DNA of 50,431 bases from JAYKJB01 sp035284745 [NCBI: Candidatus Sericytochromatia bacterium] (GTDB lineage Bacteria > Cyanobacteriota > Sericytochromatia > S15B-MN24). The stretch is from NCBI GenBank assembly GCA_035284745.1, contig JAYKIL010000018.1, forward strand, positions 1 to 50,431, given 5' to 3'. Positions 31,537 through 40,596 of the stretch are shown here, piece after piece. Both the position numbers and the translations under genes were made by a program. The notes under the pieces were generated by a model, which did not search any database, had not been told where the DNA came from, and saw nothing but the letters and a program-made list of their open reading frames with translations. Position 1 is the first letter of the stretch. Every line of letters starts with the position of its first letter.

Positions 31537-32901
31537 ATGGGATCGGACGCGGCGGCTGCGGCTGCCGAGAACAGCATTGAGGTCACCTTCGGCGAACGGG
31601 CGATGCAGGCGTTCGTGGCGTGGAGCCCGCCTGACCCCGTCGAACCTACCGCCGTTGAATACGCATTGAGTGCGGCGGGGGTCGTGTTCGGGGTGGATAC
31701 TGAGGCGCTCCAAGAGGCGGCCGCGAACCCTACTTCGGTGCCCATGTTGGTCGCCAATGGCCTGGAGCCCGAGCCGGGAGCGGACGCTGCCATCAGCTAC
31801 TTCTTTCGGACCGGCGAGGAGCGACGAGGGCGCCCGAAGGCCCTGGTGGATGGGCGGGTGGATCATCGGGAACTGGGCACGATTGAAAACGTGACCGAGG
31901 GCCAAGTCCTCGCGGCAAAAACGCCCGCCCGTCAGTCCAGACCGGGGACAAATGTCCTGGGGGAGCCCGTGTCAGGTAAAGACGGCAAAGATATTTTGCT
32001 TCGGGGCGGCCAAAATACTGAGTTATCTGAGGACGAGCTTTTTCTGACCGCGACGATGGACGGTCAACCTGTTTTGGATGGGACCCGCGTCTCGGTTCAG
32101 CCGATCGTCGTGATTTCAGGCGATCTTGATTACTCGATGGGTAATATTAATTTTCAAGGCTCGGTCAAGATAGGTGGTAACGTCCTTCCTGGGTTCAGCG
32201 TCAAGGCCACGCAGGACATTGAAGTGAATGGCATGGTGGAGGGGGCCTCGTTGGAGGCCGGGGGCGTGGTCAGCGTAAAGGGGGGCGTTCGGCAGCAATC
32301 TGTCATCACCGCACACGGGGATGTGACGCTGAAGTTTATCGATTCCGAGTCGACCGTGATGACTCGTTCTAATGTTTTGGTCGTCGAATCTTGTATGCAT
32401 TCCCAGTTGATGGCCGGTTTGACCATCAAAGTGGGAAAGAAATTAATTGGCGGCGCCTGTCGCGCGGGTGAGTATGTATCCGCTGAGGAAATAGGCGTGG
32501 CCGGAGGAACACACACCCTCATTGATGTTCGTCTCACCCGACAACTTCGCGTGCAGGAGCAGCTTGAACGTGCGATTCAATTGTTAACAACCCAGTTAGC
32601 CACGGTCAATCAGACATTCAACGCCATTTTGGCCAACCCTCAAGCGCCCGCCGGAGCCTATGAGAAGACGCGTGAAATCAAGATGCAGATTGAAGCCCGC
32701 CTCGATCGTTACACTGTCGAGTTACAAGAACGGCGCGCAGAAAGCCCTGTTGTGCAGGGCAGACAGGCTTTTGTCGCGTCACGCAATGGATTTCATGCCG
32801 GCGTGCAAATTCACTTCGACCGCTCCTTTTATGACGTCAAGTCGAGAATACCGTATGCCCGCATCAGCGAAATGCACGGTGAGATACATAAAAGCCAGTG
32901 A
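31537..32901 (+). CDS. FapA (DUF342) family protein
   Basis: 454 residues. An N-terminal alpha/beta region is followed by the diagnostic block ALVDGRVDHRELGTIENV and PGTNVLGEPVSGKDGKDI, then a right-handed parallel beta-helix with repeated hydrophobic-glycine strands (INFQGSVKIGGNVLPGFS; IEVNGMVEGASLEAGGVVSVKG), and a C-terminal coiled coil (LERAIQLLTTQLATVNQ). In Vibrio, FapA restrains flagellar assembly and polar signalling. In most bacteria the DUF342 role is unknown. No flagellar gene is next to it here. The ATG has AAGG eight bases upstream. Convergent with the alpha/beta hydrolase gene. Confidence 0.9.
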   Translation: MGSDAAAAAAENSIEVTFGERAMQAFVAWSPPDPVEPTAVEYALSAAGVVFGVDTEALQEAAANPTSVPMLVANGLEPEPGADAAISYFFRTGEERRGRPKALVDGRVDHRELGTIENVTEGQVLAAKTPARQSRPGTNVLGEPVSGKDGKDILLRGGQNTELSEDELFLTATMDGQPVLDGTRVSVQPIVVISGDLDYSMGNINFQGSVKIGGNVLPGFSVKATQDIEVNGMVEGASLEAGGVVSVKGGVRQQSVITAHGDVTLKFIDSESTVMTRSNVLVVESCMHSQLMAGLTIKVGKKLIGGACRAGEYVSAEEIGVAGGTHTLIDVRLTRQLRVQEQLERAIQLLTTQLATVNQTFNAILANPQAPAGAYEKTREIKMQIEARLDRYTVELQERRAESPVVQGRQAFVASRNGFHAGVQIHFDRSFYDVKSRIPYARISEMHGEIHKSQ

Positions 32902-32913
32902 TGTGCTCGGCGT

Positions 32914-33852
32914 TTATTCCCTGGAAACAGGCCGACCGTCGTCAAGAAAACGCAACGTGAGATCATAAAGACGGGGCGTGTGTCCGCGCCCGCGATCCTC
33001 CCGGGGATGCACCATCGGGTGAGGCACGCCCTCTGATTCCCCAAACTTGTAGATGGCGTGCTGCGGATGCCCCCAGTTTTTCTCCACCTCTCGGTTTGCC
33101 GTTTCCTCCGCGGCATCGTCGTTGGCCGTGAGAAACATTTGCAAAGGACTGTTAGCTCGCCGAGCGGCCGCAATCACTGTGCGGCCGTAAATTGCTGCCG
33201 CGTATGCCGCACTGGCGGGAAAATACGAGTGCCCGGGTCGTTCCCCTCTGATTGTTTCTTGCCGACATTCGGGTCCCCAGCTGTGCGTGAAACCGTTCAA
33301 ACTGGGGCCCGCACGGTCAGGGAAAAGAAAGTCAAAGGCCGCGATGAGAGTGAAAAGTCTGGAAACTCTTTCGTGAGTCGGCCACAAAAAGGGTGCGAAG
33401 GCAACGGTGCGTTGAATGCACGTATGTCGTTCGGCCACATCAAGTGCGACGTTGCCCCCGACGGAAAGGCCCAGAACGCCGATGGGTGCTCCGAGACCAC
33501 GCGCCAATTCCATCGTCTGGTCCCCAAATCGTTGGTACTCTCGCCATTGAGGACCCGTGAGTAATTCACTGGGATCCTCATCCCCTGTCCTGTCTTTCTT
33601 TCCGTGCCCGGGCAGGCGCGGGACAAAAACGTTGTAACCCGCTTTGAAGGCTTTGGCCGCGAGAAATTCATATTGCCAGGTACCCGCTGTGAAGCCGTGA
33701 TACATCACCAGCGTGCCCTTTGATGGGGTATCCGGGTGCAACCAGACGCGGCTTTCACTCCCTTTCTGAAGCGAGAACCTTTGTTCGGAACTGATGAATT
33801 GGTGGATGGCGGTGACGGCCCGTTGGTAGTGGGTGGGGGGTAGGTCGAGCAT
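32914..33852 (-). CDS. Alpha/beta hydrolase
   Basis: 312 residues, cytoplasmic. The nucleophile elbow GLSVGGNVA gives S130. MYHGFTAGTW holds the oxyanion hole, LTANDDAAEE the probable acid, and VPHPMVHPRED the catalytic histidine. The fold is that of short-chain esterase/lipase-like alpha/beta hydrolases (monoacylglycerol lipase-like). The substrate is unknown. The gene follows the lipoprotein gene by 14 bases on the same strand, which suggests co-transcription. Confidence 0.85.
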   Translation of the reverse strand: MLDLPPTHYQRAVTAIHQFISSEQRFSLQKGSESRVWLHPDTPSKGTLVMYHGFTAGTWQYEFLAAKAFKAGYNVFVPRLPGHGKKDRTGDEDPSELLTGPQWREYQRFGDQTMELARGLGAPIGVLGLSVGGNVALDVAERHTCIQRTVAFAPFLWPTHERVSRLFTLIAAFDFLFPDRAGPSLNGFTHSWGPECRQETIRGERPGHSYFPASAAYAAAIYGRTVIAAARRANSPLQMFLTANDDAAEETANREVEKNWGHPQHAIYKFGESEGVPHPMVHPREDRGRGHTPRLYDLTLRFLDDGRPVSRE

Positions 33853-33866
33853 GGCGTTGCGATGGT

Positions 33867-35612
33867 CTAAATCGGGGAATCTGGAGGGATGGCGTAAAAG
33901 GAGGCAGGAATCAGTTCCCCTGCCTGTCTGAGCCGGTAGAGGGGGTCGTAGGCATCGCGGAGACTGCCGGCCTTGCTGACAGTTTCCGCCACTGCCTGCG
34001 TGAGGACGCGGTCGGCACGATGGTAGTCGTTTCCGTAAAACAAAGGATTGAAGCCGGTCCAGGAGCGGTTGAGTTCCCCCATTCGACCGGTCGCCAAACT
34101 TATGTTTCTTTCAACGGCGTTGATTTCTGATGCAATCTTGGCTTCTCGCTCTGCTTCCCGCTGTGATTCTCGACTGGCATCTTTCTTGTCCACCCGCTCC
34201 AATTCGGCCATCAGACTGACGACTTGATCCTGAAAAGACGCACTCGCCCGATCCAATCGATTGTGTTCTGAGGGAATGTAGCTGAGCAGGTGCAGCGTCG
34301 AGCCGGTGGTAATCGTTGTGTTGGCGTCGATGAGCACTGCAGTGGGACGACTGCGGTCCAAAGGAGCGATCGCCATCCCCAACGCACGATGGATCGGATC
34401 CTCCGGCCGAAAACTCCGCAGTTCCGCTTGTATAAAGAAGACAACGGGGACCCTACGGGGGAGGTCAAGCACAAAACTGCCGTTTGAGCGCGTGGTGCGC
34501 CAAGGGGTCAGCGGTGCTCCACTGGAGGTGATGGCCCGTACCCGCGTTGATTCGGGCCACAGGTACTCACGAACCCCGTTGGGCGAGACTCTCACAGGGT
34601 CGGCCATAGGCATCGCGAATTGGAGCAGTTGGAGCTTTGCCGGAGGAAGCGCCAAGGGGAAATAGGGAAAGCCCACAACAGTCGCGGCATTGGAGTTAAT
34701 CAAGGAGGCCCCATTGTTGCTGGTGATGCTGCCGCCGGCGTGGGAGATGAGCGAACCAGCCTGCTCAGCGTTGACGGGAGCGGGTTCGCTGTTGTAGATG
34801 GCCTGGCTCAGGTTGGCAAAATGGCCTCCGTTAGTGCTGATAATGGCGCCTGTATTGTTTGTGATCAGGCTGCTTCGGGCCTGGCCGGCTTGAACCCCAT
34901 TTTGGGCCTGTTCAGCACTTTGATGCCCGTCGTCGAGTACCGCAGGGTTTGCATTGGGTGAAGTAATGGTCACTTTCCCCGCATTATTGTCTACCGTGGA
35001 ACCCTCATAGAGGGTGATGAGCTCTTGGGGGCTGAGCCCTCTTCCGTGGTCTGTGTTCTCCACAAAGGTGCTTTGATAATCGTTTTTTGAATTGTCCAGC
35101 AACCACTGAATGCCCTCGCCGGGTTTCAGGGTGCTCCCACCCGGTTGCCGCAAGGGGGGCAAATCGACCCGCGGGCGGTCAGCGTTTCGTGCAGGAGGTT
35201 GACGGAGGCTGCTGCTGACTTTTTCATCAACGGCCTCGGTTTTCAACACGTCGTTCGGGTTCACGTAAAGGCTATTCTCTGCCAGTTGGCTCGGGGTCAC
35301 CCACACGTCTCCGAGCCCTGGAAAACCTATCTTTATGCGATCGGTTTGTAGAAAAGATTCCGGAACTTCTATCCGACCATTTCGAACCGTCACTGACAGC
35401 CCATTCCAGGTCATCACTGAACCATCCGCCAGGCCTGCGGCGGCGCCACCGAGATCGATGACACGCTTGACCTCGGGGCGCAGTTTGACGGTTGCGGAGC
35501 CAGAACGTTCCGGGACTGCCATGAAGGAACCGGGCGTCAAGCCAGCTAAGCATCCTGACACCGTAAGGCTCAGCGGCAAAAGGGCGAGGGTTCCGGAAGA
35601 ATTTTTATGCAT
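33867..35612 (-). CDS. Hypothetical lipoprotein with a repetitive Asn/Gly-rich segment
   Basis: 581 residues. The N-terminus is a lipoprotein signal peptide (LALLPLSLTVSGCLAG) with the lipid cysteine in VSGC. The frame opens further upstream (35684), but the ATG at 35612 fits the signal peptide. Residues about 35-150 look like a beta-rich domain. Residues about 190-320 hold repeated motifs of the type LITNNTGAIISTNGG and GSITSNNGASLINSN, a parallel beta-helix or adhesin-like pattern. The rest is mixed, with an acidic coiled stretch (SRESQREAEREAKIASEIN) near residue 500. No known family was recognised. The surface location is inferred from the signal. Confidence 0.72.
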   Translation of the reverse strand: MHKNSSGTLALLPLSLTVSGCLAGLTPGSFMAVPERSGSATVKLRPEVKRVIDLGGAAAGLADGSVMTWNGLSVTVRNGRIEVPESFLQTDRIKIGFPGLGDVWVTPSQLAENSLYVNPNDVLKTEAVDEKVSSSLRQPPARNADRPRVDLPPLRQPGGSTLKPGEGIQWLLDNSKNDYQSTFVENTDHGRGLSPQELITLYEGSTVDNNAGKVTITSPNANPAVLDDGHQSAEQAQNGVQAGQARSSLITNNTGAIISTNGGHFANLSQAIYNSEPAPVNAEQAGSLISHAGGSITSNNGASLINSNAATVVGFPYFPLALPPAKLQLLQFAMPMADPVRVSPNGVREYLWPESTRVRAITSSGAPLTPWRTTRSNGSFVLDLPRRVPVVFFIQAELRSFRPEDPIHRALGMAIAPLDRSRPTAVLIDANTTITTGSTLHLLSYIPSEHNRLDRASASFQDQVVSLMAELERVDKKDASRESQREAEREAKIASEINAVERNISLATGRMGELNRSWTGFNPLFYGNDYHRADRVLTQAVAETVSKAGSLRDAYDPLYRLRQAGELIPASFYAIPPDSPI

Positions 35613-35721
35613 CACGGCCTGAGACTTTTCAAACAAACGGCCGAATCGGCGCGGGCCGGTTCGACACTTTATACATTCCAACAAATCCCCCCGGCAAAAC
35701 TTGCCCTCGAGAATTTCTTTT

Positions 35722-35751
35722 TTGAACTGTGCAGATGATTGCGCTTATGTT
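35722..35751 (+). promoter_or_regulatory. Candidate promoter of the decarboxylase operon
   Basis: TTGAAC (35722-35727), an 18-base spacer and TATGTT (35746-35751), about 75 bases before the decarboxylase start. The -10 is a partial match. Confidence 0.45.
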
Positions 35752-35828
35752 ACCTTCTGCTTGTTGCGCTGCTGTCTTGCTGAACGGCATTCGGCACTAA
35801 GCGACCCAATGTGTTGCTTGGAGGAAGC

Positions 35829-37355
35829 TTGACTTCATCAGAAACTGTTTCACTGTCTGGCCCTGCGCCCGAGTGGCTTGAGCGTCAGCGCCGGGCGCCC
35901 CTTTTCGAGGCGATGCGTGATTACGCGGGCAAGGACATGTCGGCGTTTCACACGCCCGGCCACAAGCAGGGGCGGGGTGCCGATCCTGAATTTCGTGCCT
36001 TGGTCGGGGATGCGATGTTGCGCATTGACCTGTGCGAATTGCCGGAAGTCGATAACTTGCACGACCCAGACGGGGTGATTAAAGAAGCGCAAGAACTTGC
36101 TGCGGAGGCGCACGGCGCTGATCACAGTTTCTTTTTGGTGAATGGCTCGACGACGGGTAACAATGTGATGGTGATGACCGTGTGTGATCCTGGTGATCGC
36201 ATCATATTGCCTCGGAACGCCCACAAGTCGATGCTCGGTGGCACGATTCTTTCAGGGGCCCGGCCCTGTTGGATGCGCCCAACGTGGGACGAAGAACTGT
36301 GTGTCGCCCACGGTGTTTCATTGCAAGAGGTCGAGTGGGCCTTGGATGCCTATCCAGACGCCAAAGGGGTCTGTTTAGTTCATCCGACCTACTTTGGTGG
36401 GGTTGCCGATCTGCCGCGGATTGCAGAATTGTGTCACAGCCGTGGCAAGCCCTTGCTGGTGGATGAAGCGCACGGGCCACATTTTCATTTTCACGACTCG
36501 CTGCCAGTGTCGGGCATTGCGGCGGGGGCCGATATGGTGGTGCAGTCTACGCACAAGATTGTCTCGGGGATGACCCAGGCTTCCATGCTACACGTGCAAG
36601 GAAATCGTGTGAATGTGAACCGTGTGCGCAACGTTCTGCAACTGATTCAAAGCACCAGTCCCAACTATGTTCTGATGGCCTCTCTCGACACCGCCAGACG
36701 ACAAATGGCGACAGAGGGCAAGCGCCTATTAACGGAGACTTTGCGGTTGGCGAATGATGCGCGCGCGCGGTTGAACAGCATTCCCGGCGTGTATGCCTTC
36801 GGGACGGAGCGCTGTGGCCCCGGCGGCTTGCACGATTTGGACGCCACCAAGCTGACCATTAATGTGACGGGGTTGGGAATGACGGGCTTTATGGCCTTGG
36901 ATGTTTTGAATGAAGAGTTTAATGTTCAGTCCGAGATGGCGACCCTGCATAATGTGTTACTTATCGTCACGCTGGGCAATGATCAACGAGACCTTGACCG
37001 AGTGGTGGATGCCTTTCGAGCATTGTCGGAGCGCGCCCAGCGCTGGGGAACGATGGGAACGAGCGCGTTGCCCAGTAGCTTACCGATGCCCTCTGGTTTG
37101 CCAGAGCAAGCGTTGACGCCGCGGGAGGCTTTCTTCGCGGCGACGGAGATCGTGCCATTCGACACCTCAATGGGCCGAACATGTGCCGAATTTGTTGCTC
37201 CATACCCACCAGGCATTCCCATTCTGGCGCCTGGAGAGGTCATTTCCTCAGAGGCGATTGAATATCTCAAAGTGGTGCACCAAATGGGAGGCTTCATCAA
37301 CGGCCCTGAAGACGTTCGTTTGCGGACGATCAAGGTCGTAGCGCACACCGGCTAA
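35829..37355 (+). CDS. Orn/Lys/Arg decarboxylase family protein (PLP-dependent)
   Basis: 508 residues from the TTG at 35829, which lies 4 bases after GGAGG; a GTG at 35811 without a ribosome site is the alternative. Fold-type-I PLP enzyme of the Orn/Lys/Arg decarboxylase class: SAFHTPGHKQGRG, VNGSTTGN, VDEAHGPHFHFHD and the PLP lysine in STHKIVSGMTQ (K243). The C-terminal domain ending PPGIPILAPGEVIS is also present. Such proteins make polyamine precursors. In cyanobacteria and Firmicutes a shorter form stands next to tmk, as here. Decarboxylase specificity (Arg or Lys) is not clear. First gene of the operon to 41178. Confidence 0.93.
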   Translation: MTSSETVSLSGPAPEWLERQRRAPLFEAMRDYAGKDMSAFHTPGHKQGRGADPEFRALVGDAMLRIDLCELPEVDNLHDPDGVIKEAQELAAEAHGADHSFFLVNGSTTGNNVMVMTVCDPGDRIILPRNAHKSMLGGTILSGARPCWMRPTWDEELCVAHGVSLQEVEWALDAYPDAKGVCLVHPTYFGGVADLPRIAELCHSRGKPLLVDEAHGPHFHFHDSLPVSGIAAGADMVVQSTHKIVSGMTQASMLHVQGNRVNVNRVRNVLQLIQSTSPNYVLMASLDTARRQMATEGKRLLTETLRLANDARARLNSIPGVYAFGTERCGPGGLHDLDATKLTINVTGLGMTGFMALDVLNEEFNVQSEMATLHNVLLIVTLGNDQRDLDRVVDAFRALSERAQRWGTMGTSALPSSLPMPSGLPEQALTPREAFFAATEIVPFDTSMGRTCAEFVAPYPPGIPILAPGEVISSEAIEYLKVVHQMGGFINGPEDVRLRTIKVVAHTG

Positions 37356-37368
37356 GAGAGGCAGACAG

Positions 37369-38970
37369 ATGTCAGACAATATTCGCATCCACGAGAAGCG
37401 CGTCACGGATAATCTTGAGCAGTTGCTTGAAATGGTGCCGCGATCGATTGTCGCCGCCTTGCGTGAGCAAGAGGGCCTCGATGAGTTGATTGAAATTGTA
37501 ATGGATTTGGGGCGTCGCCCCGAAGCGCGTTTCCCGGGGCGCTGGGTTTATTTGGGGGAGGCCTCGGTTCAACAGGACGAACTCGAGCATGCCGTAGCCC
37601 GAGTGGGCGCTTTTTCAGGGGATAACCGGGCCGGCATCGAACGGACGCTGCATCGTATCAGTGCGATTCGTAATCGCCAGGGGAAAATTATCGGGCTCAC
37701 ATGCCGGGTGGGACGCGCTATCCTTGGCACCATTGACATGGTCCGTGACTTGGTGGAGTCAGGGCGCTCCATTTTGATTATGGGGCGTCCTGGTGTGGGA
37801 AAGACCACCAAGTTGCGTGAAATTGCCCGTGTTTTGGCTGACGAGTTGAACAAGCGTGTCATCGTGATTGACACAAGCAACGAGATTGCCGGGGATGGTG
37901 ATATTCCTCATCCGGCCATCGGCCGTTCTCGCAGGATGCAAGTGACAACCCCTGATGCGCAGGAGGGGGTGATGATTGAAGCGGTTGAAAATCATATGCC
38001 GGAAGTGATTGTGATTGATGAAATTGGCACCGAGAAAGAGGCCTACGCGGCGCGAACGATTGCGGAACGGGGGGTGCAATTAATCGGGACAGCCCACGGC
38101 AACTCATTAGAAAATTTATTGATGAACCCCACTTTGTCGGACCTGGTGGGTGGGATTCAGTCGGTTACGTTGTCTGATGAGGAGGCGCGTCGGCGCGGGA
38201 CCCAAAAAACCATTCTGGAACGGAAGGCCCCTCCAACCTTTGATATTGCGATCGAATTACAAGACAGAGACCGGTTAGCGATTCATCAGGATGTGGCGGA
38301 GGTGGTTGACCAACTTCTGCGCGGTTATGTACCTCAGCCAGAAATTCGGACGCTGGATGAAAACGGTCAAGTGAAGGTTCTAAAAGAGTCGAGCTATGAA
38401 GCGAGTGATCGCAGTGAACGGGATGAGCCGCACGTCGCGGGAAAAATGAGAATCTTTCCCTATGCCGTCAGTCGCTCCCAGCTGGAGCGGGTTATTCGTA
38501 CCTTGCGCGTGCCTGCTGTTGTGACGAAGAACGTGGCGGATGCGGACGTTGTTTTGGTCCTGAAAAGTTACGCCCGCAATGGGGGGCAAGTTTTTGAGCA
38601 AGCCCAACGAAAAAACATCCCAGTTTATGTGGTGAAGGCCAACACCATCCCGCAAATTCAAAAGTCGATGCGGGAGGTGATGCATCTCGATCAGTTGCCG
38701 GGACAGGGGGCCTTGACAGGCCCTTTGGGCCCCTTGCCGAAGAACCGCGAGGCTGAATTGCCCGATTCACTCAGCGAGGAGGAGGAAGAAGCCCTTCAAG
38801 AGACCCAAGCCGCCATCGAGGCCGTTCTGTCGTCCGCAGAGCCTGCGGAACTGAACCCGGCACCCCCCAAAATCCGGCGCATTCAGCATATGATGGCAGA
38901 GCGGTACAATCTGCGGTCAGAGTCCTACGGTGAAGAGCCGAACCGGCGCTTGCGCATATTTCCAAACTGA
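37369..38970 (+). CDS. R3H domain AAA ATPase (Ycf45-like)
   Basis: 533 residues. An N-terminal helical part, a RecA/AAA core with Walker A GRPGVGKT (139-146), VIVIDTSNEIAGDGDIPHPAIG, VIVIDEIGTEKEA (Walker B) and the sensor region LIGTAHGNSLENLL. After an acidic linker comes a C-terminal single-stranded nucleic-acid-binding R3H domain (RRIQHMMAERYNLRS to NRRLRIFPN). This architecture is that of plastid Ycf45 and cyanobacterial relatives, with the ATPase close to SpoIIIAA. Role unknown, nucleic-acid binding likely. The ATG has GAGAGG seven bases upstream and follows the decarboxylase by 13 bases. tmk starts 9 bases later. Confidence 0.93.
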   Translation: MSDNIRIHEKRVTDNLEQLLEMVPRSIVAALREQEGLDELIEIVMDLGRRPEARFPGRWVYLGEASVQQDELEHAVARVGAFSGDNRAGIERTLHRISAIRNRQGKIIGLTCRVGRAILGTIDMVRDLVESGRSILIMGRPGVGKTTKLREIARVLADELNKRVIVIDTSNEIAGDGDIPHPAIGRSRRMQVTTPDAQEGVMIEAVENHMPEVIVIDEIGTEKEAYAARTIAERGVQLIGTAHGNSLENLLMNPTLSDLVGGIQSVTLSDEEARRRGTQKTILERKAPPTFDIAIELQDRDRLAIHQDVAEVVDQLLRGYVPQPEIRTLDENGQVKVLKESSYEASDRSERDEPHVAGKMRIFPYAVSRSQLERVIRTLRVPAVVTKNVADADVVLVLKSYARNGGQVFEQAQRKNIPVYVVKANTIPQIQKSMREVMHLDQLPGQGALTGPLGPLPKNREAELPDSLSEEEEEALQETQAAIEAVLSSAEPAELNPAPPKIRRIQHMMAERYNLRSESYGEEPNRRLRIFPN

Positions 38971-38979
38971 TGGTCTGCG

Positions 38980-39612
38980 ATGTTTATTACCCTTGAGGGA
39001 CCGGAAGGGGCCGGCAAGAGTACACAACTGCCTCAGTTAGCCGCTTGGCTCGAGGTGGGAGGCCGTACCGTTGTGACCACCAAAAATCCAGGTGGCACGC
39101 CCATCGGCGGGCAGATTCGCGAAATACTGTTGAAGCCTGCCAATCATGAGATGGTGCCCCTGACCGAGCTTCTGCTCTATGCGGCCGATCGGGCGCAGCA
39201 TATGGCAACGGTCGTTGCTCCCGCGTTGGCGCAAGGCAGTGTGGTTCTGTGCGATCGCTACACGGACTCTACCATTGCTTATCAAGGATATGGCCGGGGT
39301 CTCGATGCGTCGTTGATCGCGCACCTCAACACACTCGCCACCGGCGGGCGAGTGCCTGATCTGACCTTGTTGTTCGACCTCCCGCCGGAGGATGGATTAT
39401 CGCGCATCGCGGCCACACGGCAGGTTGATCGCGTTGAAGTCGAAACATTGGCTTTTCACCATCGCCTTCGGGAGGGCTACTTGGCTCTGGCCGCGGCGGA
39501 GCCCTCTCGTTTTGTGATCATTGATGCGACGCTGCCCCGTGACGAGGTGCAACTGAGGGTCCAAAGGGCAGTAGCAGAGCGTTTGCGTGTTTTTTCTGGG
39601 GGCTTGAGATGA
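38980..39612 (+). CDS. tmk: Thymidylate kinase
   Basis: 210 residues, the usual length. The P-loop is FITLEGPEGAGKST (K13). The DR(Y/H) motif is in LCDRYTDSTIAYQGYGRG. The lid follows in SRIAATRQVDRVE. The enzyme phosphorylates dTMP to dTDP, essential for DNA synthesis. It sits between the R3H ATPase and sppA. Its TGA overlaps the sppA start (ATGA). Confidence 0.97.
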   Translation: MFITLEGPEGAGKSTQLPQLAAWLEVGGRTVVTTKNPGGTPIGGQIREILLKPANHEMVPLTELLLYAADRAQHMATVVAPALAQGSVVLCDRYTDSTIAYQGYGRGLDASLIAHLNTLATGGRVPDLTLLFDLPPEDGLSRIAATRQVDRVEVETLAFHHRLREGYLALAAAEPSRFVIIDATLPRDEVQLRVQRAVAERLRVFSGGLR

Positions 39613-40583
39613 GGTTTGAACGCTTGGTGGCCTTTTTGTTGGTTGTCGCCTGTGGGGCCGCGGCCATGGGCGCTTGGAGACTGCGAGGGGAGAGTTCGCC
39701 CTCCACGACACCTGTCGCGAGGGCAAAGAGTCCGTTGGCTCGAGCCTTGGCGGCGGACGCACCCGAAATGGTTGTTTTGTCGGTTGATGGGATGATATTG
39801 GAGGCGGAGCCCGGGGGATTCGGTGCCTCGGGCGCTGGCGGCCGATTTTTGGTGGAGGCCGTACGGAAGCTGCGGGAGGCGCCACCGAAAGTATTGCTCT
39901 TGCGCATCAATAGTCCGGGAGGGACCGCGGCAGCGTCACAGGCTGTTTACGACGAGATTCTCCGCCTGAAGAAGGACAAGGGCGTGAAGGTGGTCGCATC
40001 AATGGGTGATGTCTGCGCGTCGGGCGGCTATCTGATTGCTTCTGCGGCCGATCGTATCGTGGCGAATCCGGCCACCATGACCGGCAGCATTGGGGTCATC
40101 ATGCAGTTGATGAACTATGAAGGTTTGTTCGGAAAAATTGGGGTGAAGGGGCTGACCATCAAGGCCGGAAAGTTCAAGGATATGGGCTCGGCTGAACGTG
40201 CTATCACGCGCGAGGAAAGACAGATTTTTCAAGCGATGGTGGATGACATCTATGACCTCTTCTTGAACTCGGTGGCACTGGGGCGGAAATGGGACGTGGC
40301 GAAACTACGTCCTTTGGCGGAGGGACGAATTTATACCGGGCGCCAAGCGCTAAAGGTGGGGTTGGTGGATGCACTGGGCAATTTCGAGGTCGCCAAATCG
40401 GAGGCGCGTCGACTGGGCGGAATTGCCAGTGATGTAGAACCCGAGGAGGCCGCTGAGGACGAGTGGCAAAAGTTTTTTAAAATGATTTCGGCGGGTTCAG
40501 ACCCCGTGACGGCTCTGGCAGGACGTCGCCAGGCTTTGATGTCTGCAGCCTACGATCGTGTGCCCCTGATGGTAATGGACTAA
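39609..40583 (+). CDS. sppA: Signal peptide peptidase SppA (S49 family)
   Basis: 324 residues, the short single-domain form of SppA, a membrane-bound serine protease that degrades cleaved signal peptides. An N-terminal membrane anchor (LVAFLLVVACGAAAMGAW) precedes the catalytic domain. The nucleophile is S138 in CASGGYL and the general base K190 in GKFKDMGS, 52 residues apart as in Bacillus SppA. LLLRINSPGGT forms the conserved substrate groove region. The start overlaps the tmk stop. Confidence 0.95.
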   Translation: MRFERLVAFLLVVACGAAAMGAWRLRGESSPSTTPVARAKSPLARALAADAPEMVVLSVDGMILEAEPGGFGASGAGGRFLVEAVRKLREAPPKVLLLRINSPGGTAAASQAVYDEILRLKKDKGVKVVASMGDVCASGGYLIASAADRIVANPATMTGSIGVIMQLMNYEGLFGKIGVKGLTIKAGKFKDMGSAERAITREERQIFQAMVDDIYDLFLNSVALGRKWDVAKLRPLAEGRIYTGRQALKVGLVDALGNFEVAKSEARRLGGIASDVEPEEAAEDEWQKFFKMISAGSDPVTALAGRRQALMSAAYDRVPLMVMD

Positions 40584-40596
40584 AGGGGGCGGGTTG

